This document shows positions 16,334 to 24,190 of a stretch of 32,606 nucleotides of DNA, piece by piece. Made by a program: the position numbers and the translations under genes. Under the pieces are notes generated by a model, which did no database searches, had not been told where the DNA came from, and saw only the letters and a list, made by a program, of their open reading frames with translations. Origin of the DNA: an uncultured Porphyromonadaceae bacterium (GTDB lineage: Bacteria > Bacteroidota > Bacteroidia > Bacteroidales > Muribaculaceae); contig CAMTMX010000037.1 in the NCBI GenBank assembly GCA_947073495.1, positions 1-32,606 of the forward strand. Direction: 5' to 3'. Numbering within the stretch: the stretch's first letter is position 1; every line of letters starts with the position of its first letter.

Positions 16334-18391
16334 TCAATTGGCGAAATCAACTGATAGTCCCATTTCCAATCTTCTTGGATTCATGGGGTAGTGAGGAAGA
16401 AGGAAACTGTCTTTTGAAAACCATCCCTGGTTGACATGGCTCCAAAGCACATAGAATCTTGTGCGGTATAGACGTGCGGTGAAGTATGCATTGCAGAAAG
16501 GATAGTTCCCGACTTTGATCTTATCATCGCCTTGAGTATGGAAACTCATGGTGGCAGGTTGGTAGTTCAGTCCCTTATAGCTCGTGTAGTAATCGCAGTC
16601 TACCCCGATCTGTAGATTGAGCACCCTGAAGGCGGTGAAGTTGATAAACAGGTTGCTATAGATTGTGAACTGTGGCAAAGGAAGCACATTCTCGTTGGAA
16701 CTTTTCTGATAATAAAGGGTATTGTTCCAGTTTAGAATCCCAACTTTAAATTTTTGATCAAGTCTTGCGGAAAAAACCTGAACATTCCCACCATCCTGTT
16801 CAGGAAGGGAAGACGAGTTGAAGAAGACATAGTTCTGGATATTTTCGACTCCGGCACTTAATGTTGTCTTTGTCCAAGGAATAAGCAATTCTCCGGCAAC
16901 TTTGTAGGTGCGTGTTTTACCGAAATCATTTGACCATGCAAAATGGTTCGACATATAGTTTTGGAGCAGATAAGGTTGCGCCACGTTACGGAATTCAGCA
17001 TTCGCGGCGATTTTCACGGAATCACCAAATAGTTTAAATTTGGTGGAAAGCTGTCCGTCAAGCTCAAGGTCACCGATCACATCGCCGACAAGACCGAATC
17101 TTACGTTGGCGGCATAACGAAGCAAAGAACCTTTATCCTTCTGTAGCCTGCCTCCAACCCAAAGCATGTTTCGTGTAGTCGTGTTCGGCACATGTATGCT
17201 TGCGGGAAGGGGGGTGAGTTGCTCTATTTCGGATTCTGTGAGCTGCGGGGTGTAGAAGTATGGAGCTTGCTTGTATTTTTGTGTCTGATAGGAGATGAAT
17301 GCCGACAAACCAAATTTCGCCCATTTCTGAAAGCCTTCGATAAGCTCGATTCCAAAAGAGTTGGTCATTTGAGTGAGGTAGGTGTTGTCTCTGGTCTCAT
17401 TAGGGTCGATGTAGAAATTGGTCCAGAAATCTCTTGCCTGCGAGGAGTTTGTGTTGATAAAGAAGTGGCGGGTGTGCTGGAGATCGAACGAATAGATAAA
17501 CCTTGTCATGGGCACGTATACTTCACGTGTGAGAGTATCGTTCACCTGTTCTGTTTTCCAGAACCCCACTTTGAAGGCATGGGTCATAAACAGTTGGTCA
17601 CCGTTTATTCTTGAATGTGCGGCATTCAGGCGGGTTGGTATGCTTTTAGAATCAATCTTGTTCACACCGCCTTGTAATTGAGCCGGATCAGTGATATAGA
17701 GGTCATCTGTTATACCGCCGTTCTCCTTGTTGAGAAAGTTGTAATGATTGTAGAATGCCTGTAGCTCATACCTGTCGCCCATATAGTATGTAGAAAGGCT
17801 GTATGCGAAGTCTTTTGTCGCCTGAGCCTCGTAAGCTCCCTTTGAGTAAATGTAGTCGAGAGTACCTCCTATGCCTATACGTCGGTTCACGTTGCCTGCG
17901 AAATCGACCTGCAGGCGGTCCTGGTGGGTCAGTTTATTGCCTGCGAACCCGTAAGACATTATGGTTGTGGGAACGTAGACGTTGTAAAATTTCTGTTTTT
18001 TGAAAGAAGGCAACCATGCGTCGAGTGCATCCTTAAAAAAGAAGGTGGCTCTTCTCGGGCGGTTAAAATATATCATGTTAATGCCTTCGGCTCCGAGGTT
18101 TCCGGTGGTGGCGTATGCGTCGGTCACCATAGATGGAATTGCGGTTCGTTGGTAATTATATGTCAGCGTGTCGATTGTAGATTCCACATGGTCTCCAAGC
18201 GGGAATGTCAGAGTCCAGGCGCTGCCCGGTTTGACAGTGTCTGTCGCAGAAGTTGTAATCTCTTGGGTGTCATTACCTCTTCTGCTGTCGTTTCCTCTAC
18301 GTGAGGGTTGCCCCGGTCTGCCGTTCTGGGAAAAGGAGGCAGATACTGACAAAAGGGCGATTATTAGAAAAAGGGTACGTTTTGCAAACAT
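16334..18391 (-). CDS. Putative porin, Bacteroidetes outer-membrane family
   Basis: A 685-residue outer-membrane beta-barrel of the Bacteroidetes 'putative porin' family. The signal peptide ends near S-A-S-F-S-Q; next comes a polar linker with R-R-G-N-D-S-R-R-G-N-D repeats, then many amphipathic strands rich in Tyr, Phe and Asn. It ends in V-D-F-A-N, a typical terminal strand. The substrate is not known. It leads the leftward porin / binding protein / symporter group. An intrinsic terminator 34 bp upstream on the same strand (18425-18452) suggests that its expression is set by attenuation or that a small RNA ends there. Confidence 0.82.
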   Translation of the reverse strand: MFAKRTLFLIIALLSVSASFSQNGRPGQPSRRGNDSRRGNDTQEITTSATDTVKPGSAWTLTFPLGDHVESTIDTLTYNYQRTAIPSMVTDAYATTGNLGAEGINMIYFNRPRRATFFFKDALDAWLPSFKKQKFYNVYVPTTIMSYGFAGNKLTHQDRLQVDFAGNVNRRIGIGGTLDYIYSKGAYEAQATKDFAYSLSTYYMGDRYELQAFYNHYNFLNKENGGITDDLYITDPAQLQGGVNKIDSKSIPTRLNAAHSRINGDQLFMTHAFKVGFWKTEQVNDTLTREVYVPMTRFIYSFDLQHTRHFFINTNSSQARDFWTNFYIDPNETRDNTYLTQMTNSFGIELIEGFQKWAKFGLSAFISYQTQKYKQAPYFYTPQLTESEIEQLTPLPASIHVPNTTTRNMLWVGGRLQKDKGSLLRYAANVRFGLVGDVIGDLELDGQLSTKFKLFGDSVKIAANAEFRNVAQPYLLQNYMSNHFAWSNDFGKTRTYKVAGELLIPWTKTTLSAGVENIQNYVFFNSSSLPEQDGGNVQVFSARLDQKFKVGILNWNNTLYYQKSSNENVLPLPQFTIYSNLFINFTAFRVLNLQIGVDCDYYTSYKGLNYQPATMSFHTQGDDKIKVGNYPFCNAYFTARLYRTRFYVLWSHVNQGWFSKDSFLLPHYPMNPRRLEMGLSVDFAN

Positions 18392-18404
18392 AACGCGAAG
18401 TTAG

Positions 18405-18753
18405 CAAATAAAAGGGTAAAAAAAAAGAGCGGGGTTTCACAATCACGCTCTTCAATAGCATTAAATTCTAATACCATGAATAAAACACAGTGCAAATACA
18501 ATAATCGTACATAAAATACGGAATAATTATCAGTTTATTGTATGAGTAAGGTGTTTTTTTATGGATTTTCTAAGAAAAAAACTAAATAGTATCTGACGAG
18601 TCAAGAATGCCTTTTAATATTAATTTGTGTATTCATTTGTTTGATTATTTTTTTGAAATTATAATAAAAGGATAGAAAAATCGTTAAATGTATATCAAGA
18701 TGAAATTATAAGTCATTCTTGCTTTATTCATAGATGTCACTCAAAACCACACC
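18405..18753. other. Intergenic region between divergent transcription units
   Basis: An AT-rich stretch of about 350 bp between the porin (-) and the small lipoprotein gene (+). It contains the terminator-like hairpin at 18425-18452 and a minus-strand TGTATTTG about 65 bp further upstream that misses the TAnnTTTG -7 consensus at one base. No convincing plus-strand promoter and no reading frame were found. Confidence 0.5.
18407..18452 (-). terminator. Intrinsic terminator upstream of the porin start (attenuator or small-RNA end)
   Basis: On the minus strand AAGAGCG, a 14-nt loop and CGCTCTT are followed directly by a run of T. This is a complete intrinsic terminator signal pointing towards the porin gene, whose ATG is at 18391. 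No gene on that strand lies between it and 21876, so it most likely ends a leader or a small transcript begun within 18453-18753. Confidence 0.6.
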
Positions 18754-19143
18754 ATGAAACTCAAATCAGCCGTAAATATTAGAGAAATTTCCGATTCATA
18801 TATCGGATATAGGTTGTTTAATTGCATGAGTCGTCATGCGCGTGGAGTATTGTCGGAATTTGGGGCGTTTCTCATCATTATAATTTTACTTTCTTCGTGT
18901 CACGATAAGCAAGCAAGCGAAATTATAGAAAACCCGATAGGGTCTGTTGTATCTTTCCCGACGTCGCTAAAGCCTGTGCATAAAGACACATACCATCGCA
19001 CTCCATCGGAGATTATGGGTCATGTGGTGTGGAATGTACAAAATGTGGAGCAAGATACTACAGTAGGGAAACTTGGAATGGATATGCCACTTCTTATCGT
19101 GGAATATGCACAAAATGTAGAGGTAGCTTTTTCAGATTGTTGA
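18754..19143 (+). CDS. Small lipoprotein, possibly a truncated thioredoxin-like-partner lipoprotein
   Basis: A 129-residue frame. A hydrophobic segment F-L-I-I-I-I-L-L-S-S-C at about residues 39-49 is a good lipobox, so the mature protein would be only about 80 residues. The signal is unusually far from the first ATG; an ATG at 18826 (residue 25) gives a normal signal length and may be the true start. The tail after N-P-I-G-S-V-V-S-F-P-T-S-L-K-P is not recognised. It faintly recalls the N-terminal part of longer Bacteroidales lipoproteins, so it may be a stop-truncated remnant (a guess). It is followed 35 bp later by the first propeller lipoprotein. Confidence 0.5.
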   Translation: MKLKSAVNIREISDSYIGYRLFNCMSRHARGVLSEFGAFLIIIILLSSCHDKQASEIIENPIGSVVSFPTSLKPVHKDTYHRTPSEIMGHVVWNVQNVEQDTTVGKLGMDMPLLIVEYAQNVEVAFSDC

Positions 19144-19178
19144 CGTGGATTGATTAATATACATAAAATTAGTGCGTT

Positions 19179-20219
19179 ATGATCAGATTTGTTATCGCTT
19201 TTTTGGCAATCATTATGCTGATCGGATGTAATGTGACTCAGAAATTTTCAGCACCAGTTTTCAAAAGCAAAACGGATGCTATGGTTACGGTGTTGAGTGC
19301 TTCAGATGAGGTTTTGCCGAAGACTTATGATATGAAAGTTTCTGATTCACTTATAATCCTGTCCGGTCATCTTGATGGTAAATTGTTTCATACTTACGAC
19401 CGGAAAACCGGCAAACCTACAGGTAATTATGTTAACAACGGGCAAGGACCTGATGACATGATAATGCCGGGTTTGTTTTATTTGGTTGGAAATGAGATTG
19501 TGGTTAAGGATATGGCAACCCAGGCAATCAAACGATTTGACAAAGACTGGAAATGCGTTTCCACAATAATTGACGATTGTGGAAAAATGGAAAAATTTTC
19601 ACCCAGGAATGTCAGACCTATGCCCGATGGTAAAGTCTTTGTGGATGTGTTTATTGAGTATACCATGCCATTAGGGATGCAAATAAAAGATGGTGACCGA
19701 TATGGAAATGTTTACACTAAATTACCTGTGATTGTAGACAATGCAATGACAGGAAAGCCTGAATATGGAAGAAGGTATCATTTCTCACCTGATGCAAAGA
19801 AAATGGTAGCTGTTTCGCGAGAAGGACTTATAATTGAAACCTTCGATATCGATGATATAGAAATCCGTCCAAATGCAGTTAAATTTTATTATCCTTTCGA
19901 ATCCAATGTAATTGTTAGAAAAGAAGGTGATAATAATGTATTTGATCGTAAGGGATCAAATATAAATGGTATCGGGGCTTTGGCGTCAAACGACAATCGT
20001 ATAGTCGCTGTATATAATGGCACTTATGATTTTGGAGCCTATACAGACATTACAGTCTGGGATTGGAATGGAAAGGCGCTAAGGCGTTATCATACAAATA
20101 AAATTTTAGAAGCTATTGCATTATCACCGGATAATCCTGATGAAATATATGCACTCGGTAAGGACAAAGGTGGGGAAGATGAGCTGTTGCTCATCAACTG
20201 TCCCGGGCTGCTTGACTGA
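19179..20219 (+). CDS. TolB-like propeller lipoprotein (BF3164-type), paralogue 1
   Basis: A 346-residue lipoprotein. The signal ends in the lipobox M-L-I-G-C (Cys about 17). The body has repeated strands with propeller character: G-Q-G-P-D-D-M-I at about 91-98, F-S-P-D-A-K-K near 200, and the closing A-L-S-P-D-N-P-D-E-I-Y-A-L-G-K-D. It fits the TolB-like six-bladed propeller family common as cell-surface or periplasmic lipoproteins in Bacteroidales; no enzymatic residues can be named. It is the first of a tandem pair with the gene at 20349, of identical length and with near-identical C-termini. The function is unknown. Confidence 0.75.
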   Translation: MIRFVIAFLAIIMLIGCNVTQKFSAPVFKSKTDAMVTVLSASDEVLPKTYDMKVSDSLIILSGHLDGKLFHTYDRKTGKPTGNYVNNGQGPDDMIMPGLFYLVGNEIVVKDMATQAIKRFDKDWKCVSTIIDDCGKMEKFSPRNVRPMPDGKVFVDVFIEYTMPLGMQIKDGDRYGNVYTKLPVIVDNAMTGKPEYGRRYHFSPDAKKMVAVSREGLIIETFDIDDIEIRPNAVKFYYPFESNVIVRKEGDNNVFDRKGSNINGIGALASNDNRIVAVYNGTYDFGAYTDITVWDWNGKALRRYHTNKILEAIALSPDNPDEIYALGKDKGGEDELLLINCPGLLD

Positions 20220-20348
20220 CGGGTTTTCTATAGTGATGTGTTATAATGTGCGTATGATGTGATGTATGGACATCGCTTTGCGAGGTTGCATTCTATTTGT
20301 TATTCTTTTGTCTTTAAAATTCTTGTTAATTATTTATTTTTTTTGTGT

Positions 20349-21389
20349 ATGATAAGATTATTTTTTGTGATAGTTGCTGTAATTATCTTTTCAGGATGTA
20401 AGGGAACACAAAATTTTTCGGCACCTGTTTTCGGAAGTATGGCAGATGCAAAAGTGACTGTATTAAGTTATCCAGACGAAGTCCTTCCATTAGGGTTTGG
20501 ATTAAGCGTATCAGACTCTCTTTTAACCTTGACTGGTGAAGTTGATGGTAAATTGTTTCATACATACAATAGGAAAACGGGCAAATCGTTGGGACATTAT
20601 GTCAATAAAGGTCAAGGACCGGATGATATGATTGTGCCGGGTACATTTTATATAGATAATAATGGTATAACTGTTCAAGACTTATATACGCACGATGTCA
20701 AAAAATATGACAAGGACTGGAAATGCATATCTATTGAACATCTCGATTTGGGCAAATTGGATAAATTTTCACCCAGGGATATACGCAGGATGCCTGATGG
20801 AAAGATATTCATGAAAGTATTTGTTGAATATTATATGCCATTGGGGATGCGAATAAAAAACGGAGACAAACTTGGAAATGTCTATACAGACTTACCTGTT
20901 ATTGTAGAGCATCCGATGACTGAAAAGCCTTATTATGAAAGGAAAGTACACTTCTCTCCTGATGCAAAAAAAATGATAGCCGTTTCGGGGGAAGGTCTTA
21001 TAATAGAAACTTTTGATATCGATGATATAGAAATCAGTCTTAAAGGCGTCAAATACTATTATCCTTTCGTTTATGATATAGAAATTGAAACAAAAGGAGA
21101 TACCAGTAGGTTTATTTATAAGAATTTAAATATAAAAGGTTTTGGAGCGATTGCCTCAACCGATAGCCGAATAGTAGCTGTCTATAATGATTCTCGTGAT
21201 ACGGAAGCATTTACCGATATTTCTGTTTGGGATTGGAATGGAAATGCACTCAGGAGATATCATACAGATAAGGAAATTATGGCTATCGCATTGTCTCCGG
21301 ATAATCCGGATGAAATATATGCACTCGGTAAAGACAAGGGAGGGGAAGTCGAGCTGTTGCTCATCAATTGCCCCGGTCTGCTTGATTGA
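20349..21389 (+). CDS. TolB-like propeller lipoprotein (BF3164-type), paralogue 2
   Basis: The tandem duplicate of the preceding gene, again 346 residues when started at the ATG at 20349. A longer frame from a GTG at 20259 would put 30 extra residues before the signal peptide and is rejected. The lipobox is I-F-S-G-C. Conserved blocks shared with paralogue 1 are K-L-F-H-T-Y, G-Q-G-P-D-D-M-I, K-D-W-K-C, M-P-L-G-M, I-E-T-F-D-I-D-D-I-E-I and L-L-L-I-N-C-P-G-L-L-D at the very end. The middle (about residues 215-265) is most diverged, as expected for a ligand-facing part. The role is unknown. Confidence 0.75.
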   Translation: MIRLFFVIVAVIIFSGCKGTQNFSAPVFGSMADAKVTVLSYPDEVLPLGFGLSVSDSLLTLTGEVDGKLFHTYNRKTGKSLGHYVNKGQGPDDMIVPGTFYIDNNGITVQDLYTHDVKKYDKDWKCISIEHLDLGKLDKFSPRDIRRMPDGKIFMKVFVEYYMPLGMRIKNGDKLGNVYTDLPVIVEHPMTEKPYYERKVHFSPDAKKMIAVSGEGLIIETFDIDDIEISLKGVKYYYPFVYDIEIETKGDTSRFIYKNLNIKGFGAIASTDSRIVAVYNDSRDTEAFTDISVWDWNGNALRRYHTDKEIMAIALSPDNPDEIYALGKDKGGEVELLLINCPGLLD

Positions 21390-21556
21390 CAGATATTTCG
21401 ATTGAGAATCCGGTTACTTTCCAAAGAAACTTCTATTTAATCGGATTGTTAAAATCGAGGGAGGATGAAACAATATTTGGATTCAGACGTTATATATGTT
21501 GTAAAACATAATTTAATAACATGGTTTCTTTTTTGAGCCATTAAAACTTATGTATT

Positions 21557-21628
21557 ATGAAACATATAGTATCTAAATTTGTAAGATGGTATTGTGAAGC
21601 TGCTTCAAAAGTCTACAATCACGATTAA
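21557..21628 (+). CDS. Possible small peptide gene, 23 residues
   Basis: The ATG-to-TAA frame encodes a peptide beginning M-K-H-I-V-S-K-F-V-R-W-Y-C-E and ending A-S-K-V-Y-N-H-D. It is basic at the front, aromatic and amphipathic if helical, and contains one Cys. An intrinsic terminator follows about 75 bp later on the same strand, and nothing else on that strand explains that terminator except read-through from paralogue 2. No family is recognised. A frame this short may be chance. Confidence 0.35.
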   Translation: MKHIVSKFVRWYCEAASKVYNHD

Positions 21629-21702
21629 ATCCATCGAAATGTGCCCTTCCACGATTCCGGGGCACTTACGTGTGAAATTATCAAAACATTTGTAACAAAA
21701 GA

Positions 21703-21735
21703 GGGCAATGCACAATGCATTGCCCTTGGTTTTTA
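21703..21735 (+). terminator. Intrinsic terminator, plus strand
   Basis: GGGCAATGCA / TGCATTGCCC forms a 10-bp perfect stem with a 3-nt loop and is followed by TTGGTTTTT. It ends plus-strand transcription from the propeller-lipoprotein genes or from the possible peptide gene. Confidence 0.8.
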
Positions 21736-21842
21736 TATCAGAATTTCCATTCTTGCCTGATAAACTTGAGTTTGATGGATATAAGGTAAATGAATCGACT
21801 TCAAGTTGGTTGTTAACCTTTAACCCTATAACCTTATAACCC

Positions 21843-21866
21843 TCAACTTTCGCAGGCGAAAGTTGA
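21843..21866. repeat. Dispersed palindrome, copy 1
   Basis: TCAACTTTCGC, then AG, then GCGAAAGTTGA: a perfect 11-bp inverted repeat, 10 bp past the DUF4301 stop codon. A near-identical palindrome is at 32428-32451. There is no T-run on either side, so it is not a standard intrinsic terminator. Confidence 0.65.
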
Positions 21867-21875
21867 ATCCTGTAA

Positions 21876-23396
21876 TCACTGATGAGCGGGACGGAGAAGA
21901 TCGTTTACAGTCTTCACCGGATTGAATGTGCTGACAGGCACTTCCACAAGGATAGTGTTCCAGTCGCTCATAGCTCCATTCCACAGACCGGGAAGCTCGA
22001 GAGCCTTGATCTCGACACCTTCACGGCTCTTGATCGAGATAAAGCCTGTAGCCTTGTCAACGAAGTCAGGAAGATTGAATTTGTTCCCTTTCCAATCTTT
22101 TGTACAGACAACAAGATCAACCGGATTGAAATGGGTAGACTCTTTCAGCATCTTTTGAGCCTCCTTGTTCTTAGGATCGATCTGGGTCGATTCAAGAATC
22201 TGAGGACTTACAGTGCCGTCGGGATTGTATGCGAGGAACGGACCACCGCCGGGCTCACCCTCATTTTTCACCATGCCGCACACCCTGAAAGGACGGTTGA
22301 GCTTGCCATAGATATAAGCAGCCTTTTCATCTGCACTCATGTTGTCGGTTCCGTCGTTTGTGATACAAAGCACTTTGTGAAGGAAATCGAGCATTTCAGC
22401 AAGCTCTTCATCGGAGGGAGTGCCCTTTGAAAGTGTCTTGCAATAATCGTCTGCCTTTTGTTTTACCCCGACAAGCACACCGCCGATAATCTTCTTATAT
22501 TTAAGAGTATCCTCGCGACGGGTGTCAGGCACTACATTATCGATATTTTTGATGAAAATTACATCCGCATCAAGGTCGTTGAGATTTTCGATCAATGCGC
22601 CATGACCTCCGGGACGGAAGAAAAGACCACCGTTCTCGCGATAAGGTGTGCCGTCCATATTGGACGCCACAGTGTCGGTAGCCGGTTTCTGAAGGCTTGT
22701 AGAGAGCTCATATTCCACCTCATACTCATGTTCAAGTCTACCTTTACTCTCCTCGAATTTCATCATGACAAGAGGGAGATGGTCTTCGCTGACAGTGAAG
22801 TGTACACGCACCTTGCCGTCTTTGCCGGAAGCGTATTGAGCACCTTCTGCAAGATGTTCCTCAATTGCAGTGCGAGATGTGCCGGGCACTTTATGGAATT
22901 GAAGGAGAGCTTTAGGAAGCTGACCATAGTTCATTCCATCCTTGGTTATCAGTGCAGTCACTATATCCTTATACCGTTTTTCCTTGATAAGGGAATCTAT
23001 GCTCAAGCCATATAGGGAAAGGCAGACAAAATTCAATTGTGGAAAAAATGCAAACTTTTCGATTTCATCAAAAAATTTCTTCATGAAGTCATTGTCCGGC
23101 TTGTCTTTTTTGCCGTTTGCGAAAGCGAAGAGATCTTTGAACATTCTTGATGCGGCACCGCTTGCAGGCACCATCTTCAATACCTTGCCTCCGGCTTTCA
23201 AATATTCCTTCCACATATTGTCTGCCTGTATTTCCATTTCGGGAGACAGGACGGAAATGCCGTGACCGGGTGTGGCGGGTGCCTCAATTTTGAGATAAGG
23301 GAACCCGTCGGCAAGCATTTTGAGTTCTTCCGCGAGTTTCTCTTCGGAGATTCCTTTGGCAGTCAGGATCTCGAGATCTTTTGCATTTAAATCCAT
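21876..23396 (-). CDS. DUF4301 family protein
   Basis: A 506-residue soluble protein matching the Bacteroidetes DUF4301 family. No signal peptide is visible. Motifs are K-M-V-P-A-S-G-A-A-S-R-M-F at about residues 74-86, which resembles the glycine/serine-rich nucleotide loop of sugar nucleotidyltransferases, and F-R-P-G-G-H-G-A-L-I-E-N-L-N-D-L-D-A-D near the centre, also reminiscent of that fold. An enzymatic role in sugar-phosphate chemistry is therefore conceivable but unproven. It is the last of three leftward genes with relA and a lipoprotein; the 62-bp gap to the lipoprotein stop shows no terminator. Confidence 0.8.
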   Translation of the reverse strand: MDLNAKDLEILTAKGISEEKLAEELKMLADGFPYLKIEAPATPGHGISVLSPEMEIQADNMWKEYLKAGGKVLKMVPASGAASRMFKDLFAFANGKKDKPDNDFMKKFFDEIEKFAFFPQLNFVCLSLYGLSIDSLIKEKRYKDIVTALITKDGMNYGQLPKALLQFHKVPGTSRTAIEEHLAEGAQYASGKDGKVRVHFTVSEDHLPLVMMKFEESKGRLEHEYEVEYELSTSLQKPATDTVASNMDGTPYRENGGLFFRPGGHGALIENLNDLDADVIFIKNIDNVVPDTRREDTLKYKKIIGGVLVGVKQKADDYCKTLSKGTPSDEELAEMLDFLHKVLCITNDGTDNMSADEKAAYIYGKLNRPFRVCGMVKNEGEPGGGPFLAYNPDGTVSPQILESTQIDPKNKEAQKMLKESTHFNPVDLVVCTKDWKGNKFNLPDFVDKATGFISIKSREGVEIKALELPGLWNGAMSDWNTILVEVPVSTFNPVKTVNDLLRPAHQ

Positions 23397-23458
23397 ACAA
23401 TTTATATTTTGGGTTGATAAAATTTTATTGTTTGTAGAAATATTAAAGTGAGGTGTGC

Positions 23459-24190
23459 TTATTTGTTCAAAGTGGAGTCATTTGCCTCAAGCATACGGCG
23501 GCAGGCGTCGATCCTGCGCGACAACATTGGTATTTCACCTTCCAGATGATGAGCATTACGCTGAGCCGAAAACAATTGCCATGTAGCTGCTATCATTTCC
23601 TTTTGATCATCAGGAATAGTAAATGAGCCTGTCTTGGTCCCGTTTAAAAATGTCAATGTGACAGATTGCGAGACATTTTTTGAAATCAGATCTCCGATAG
23701 AGTCTGCCGCCGATCCATAGAAACACACCGTATTCAAGGAACTTGTGCGGTAGTTTAAAGCCTGATCATGAGCCACGACAGAACTCTCTACATTCTCATT
23801 GCCGGCGTTGACGCTAATCTGATTGAAATGACCGCCAGAGAGAGAGGCAATAAGTTCAAACCCTTCGTTTTGAGTGATTCTTGCCACTATGCCGGTCTTG
23901 GACAAAGGATATCTTTTGTCCCACCCTTTGTAGATATAATACCCTTCGACAAGACGGGGATTAGACACATGATCAAAATTTACAATCATATTCCCGATTT
24001 CATCGTGGATCGTCTTCAGTTCACTGTCTGCCGTCTCTATCCGTTTCTGATATTTTGTGATGGAATCGTTCAGGCTATAGAGCCAGTTTTCCCGTTCCAC
24101 TTCGGCATCCGATTTTTTATGACTATTGCAAGAAACCGTCATAAAAGTTGCCGCGGTCAGTATCGAAATAGATATCTGTCTAAATTTCAT
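23459..24190 (-). CDS. Hypothetical lipoprotein with coiled-coil ends
   Basis: A 243-residue exported protein. The signal peptide ends at the lipobox M-T-V-S-C (Cys about 21). A charged helix (about residues 30-70, Y-Q-K-R-I-E-T-A-D-S-E-L-K) and a C-terminal helix (about 205-240) frame a beta-rich middle containing F-E-L-I-A-S-L-S-G-G-H-F-N-Q-I-S-V. I do not recognise a family with confidence. The ATG overlaps the relA stop by four bases (ATGA), so it is translationally coupled to relA. Why a lipoprotein is tied to the stringent-response enzyme is not evident. Confidence 0.7.
   Translation of the reverse strand: MKFRQISISILTAATFMTVSCNSHKKSDAEVERENWLYSLNDSITKYQKRIETADSELKTIHDEIGNMIVNFDHVSNPRLVEGYYIYKGWDKRYPLSKTGIVARITQNEGFELIASLSGGHFNQISVNAGNENVESSVVAHDQALNYRTSSLNTVCFYGSAADSIGDLISKNVSQSVTLTFLNGTKTGSFTIPDDQKEMIAATWQLFSAQRNAHHLEGEIPMLSRRIDACRRMLEANDSTLNK

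Larger units (their letters stand above)
21390..21875. other. Intergenic region with a possible peptide gene, terminator and palindromic repeat
   Basis: A 486-bp stretch between convergent genes. It contains a 23-codon frame (21557-21628), a weak hairpin GTGCCC/GGGCAC (21641-21665), a strong plus-strand terminator (21703-21735), a cluster of TAACC/TATAACC micro-repeats (about 21812-21842) and the palindrome at 21843-21866. No promoter with good -33/-7 spacing was found. Confidence 0.55.

Noticed and set aside
16314..16337. TTG start of the solute-binding protein overlapping the porin stop
   Set aside because: An ATG 24 bases later precedes a normal hydrophobic anchor; the TTG is not needed.
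20259..20348. GTG start giving propeller paralogue 2 thirty more residues
   Set aside because: The signal peptide and lipobox start at the ATG at 20349, and this makes both paralogues exactly 346 residues.
21812..21842. TAACC/TATAACC micro-repeat cluster as a CRISPR or iteron array
   Set aside because: Units are only 5-7 bp, irregular and few; there are no spacers and no replication gene nearby.
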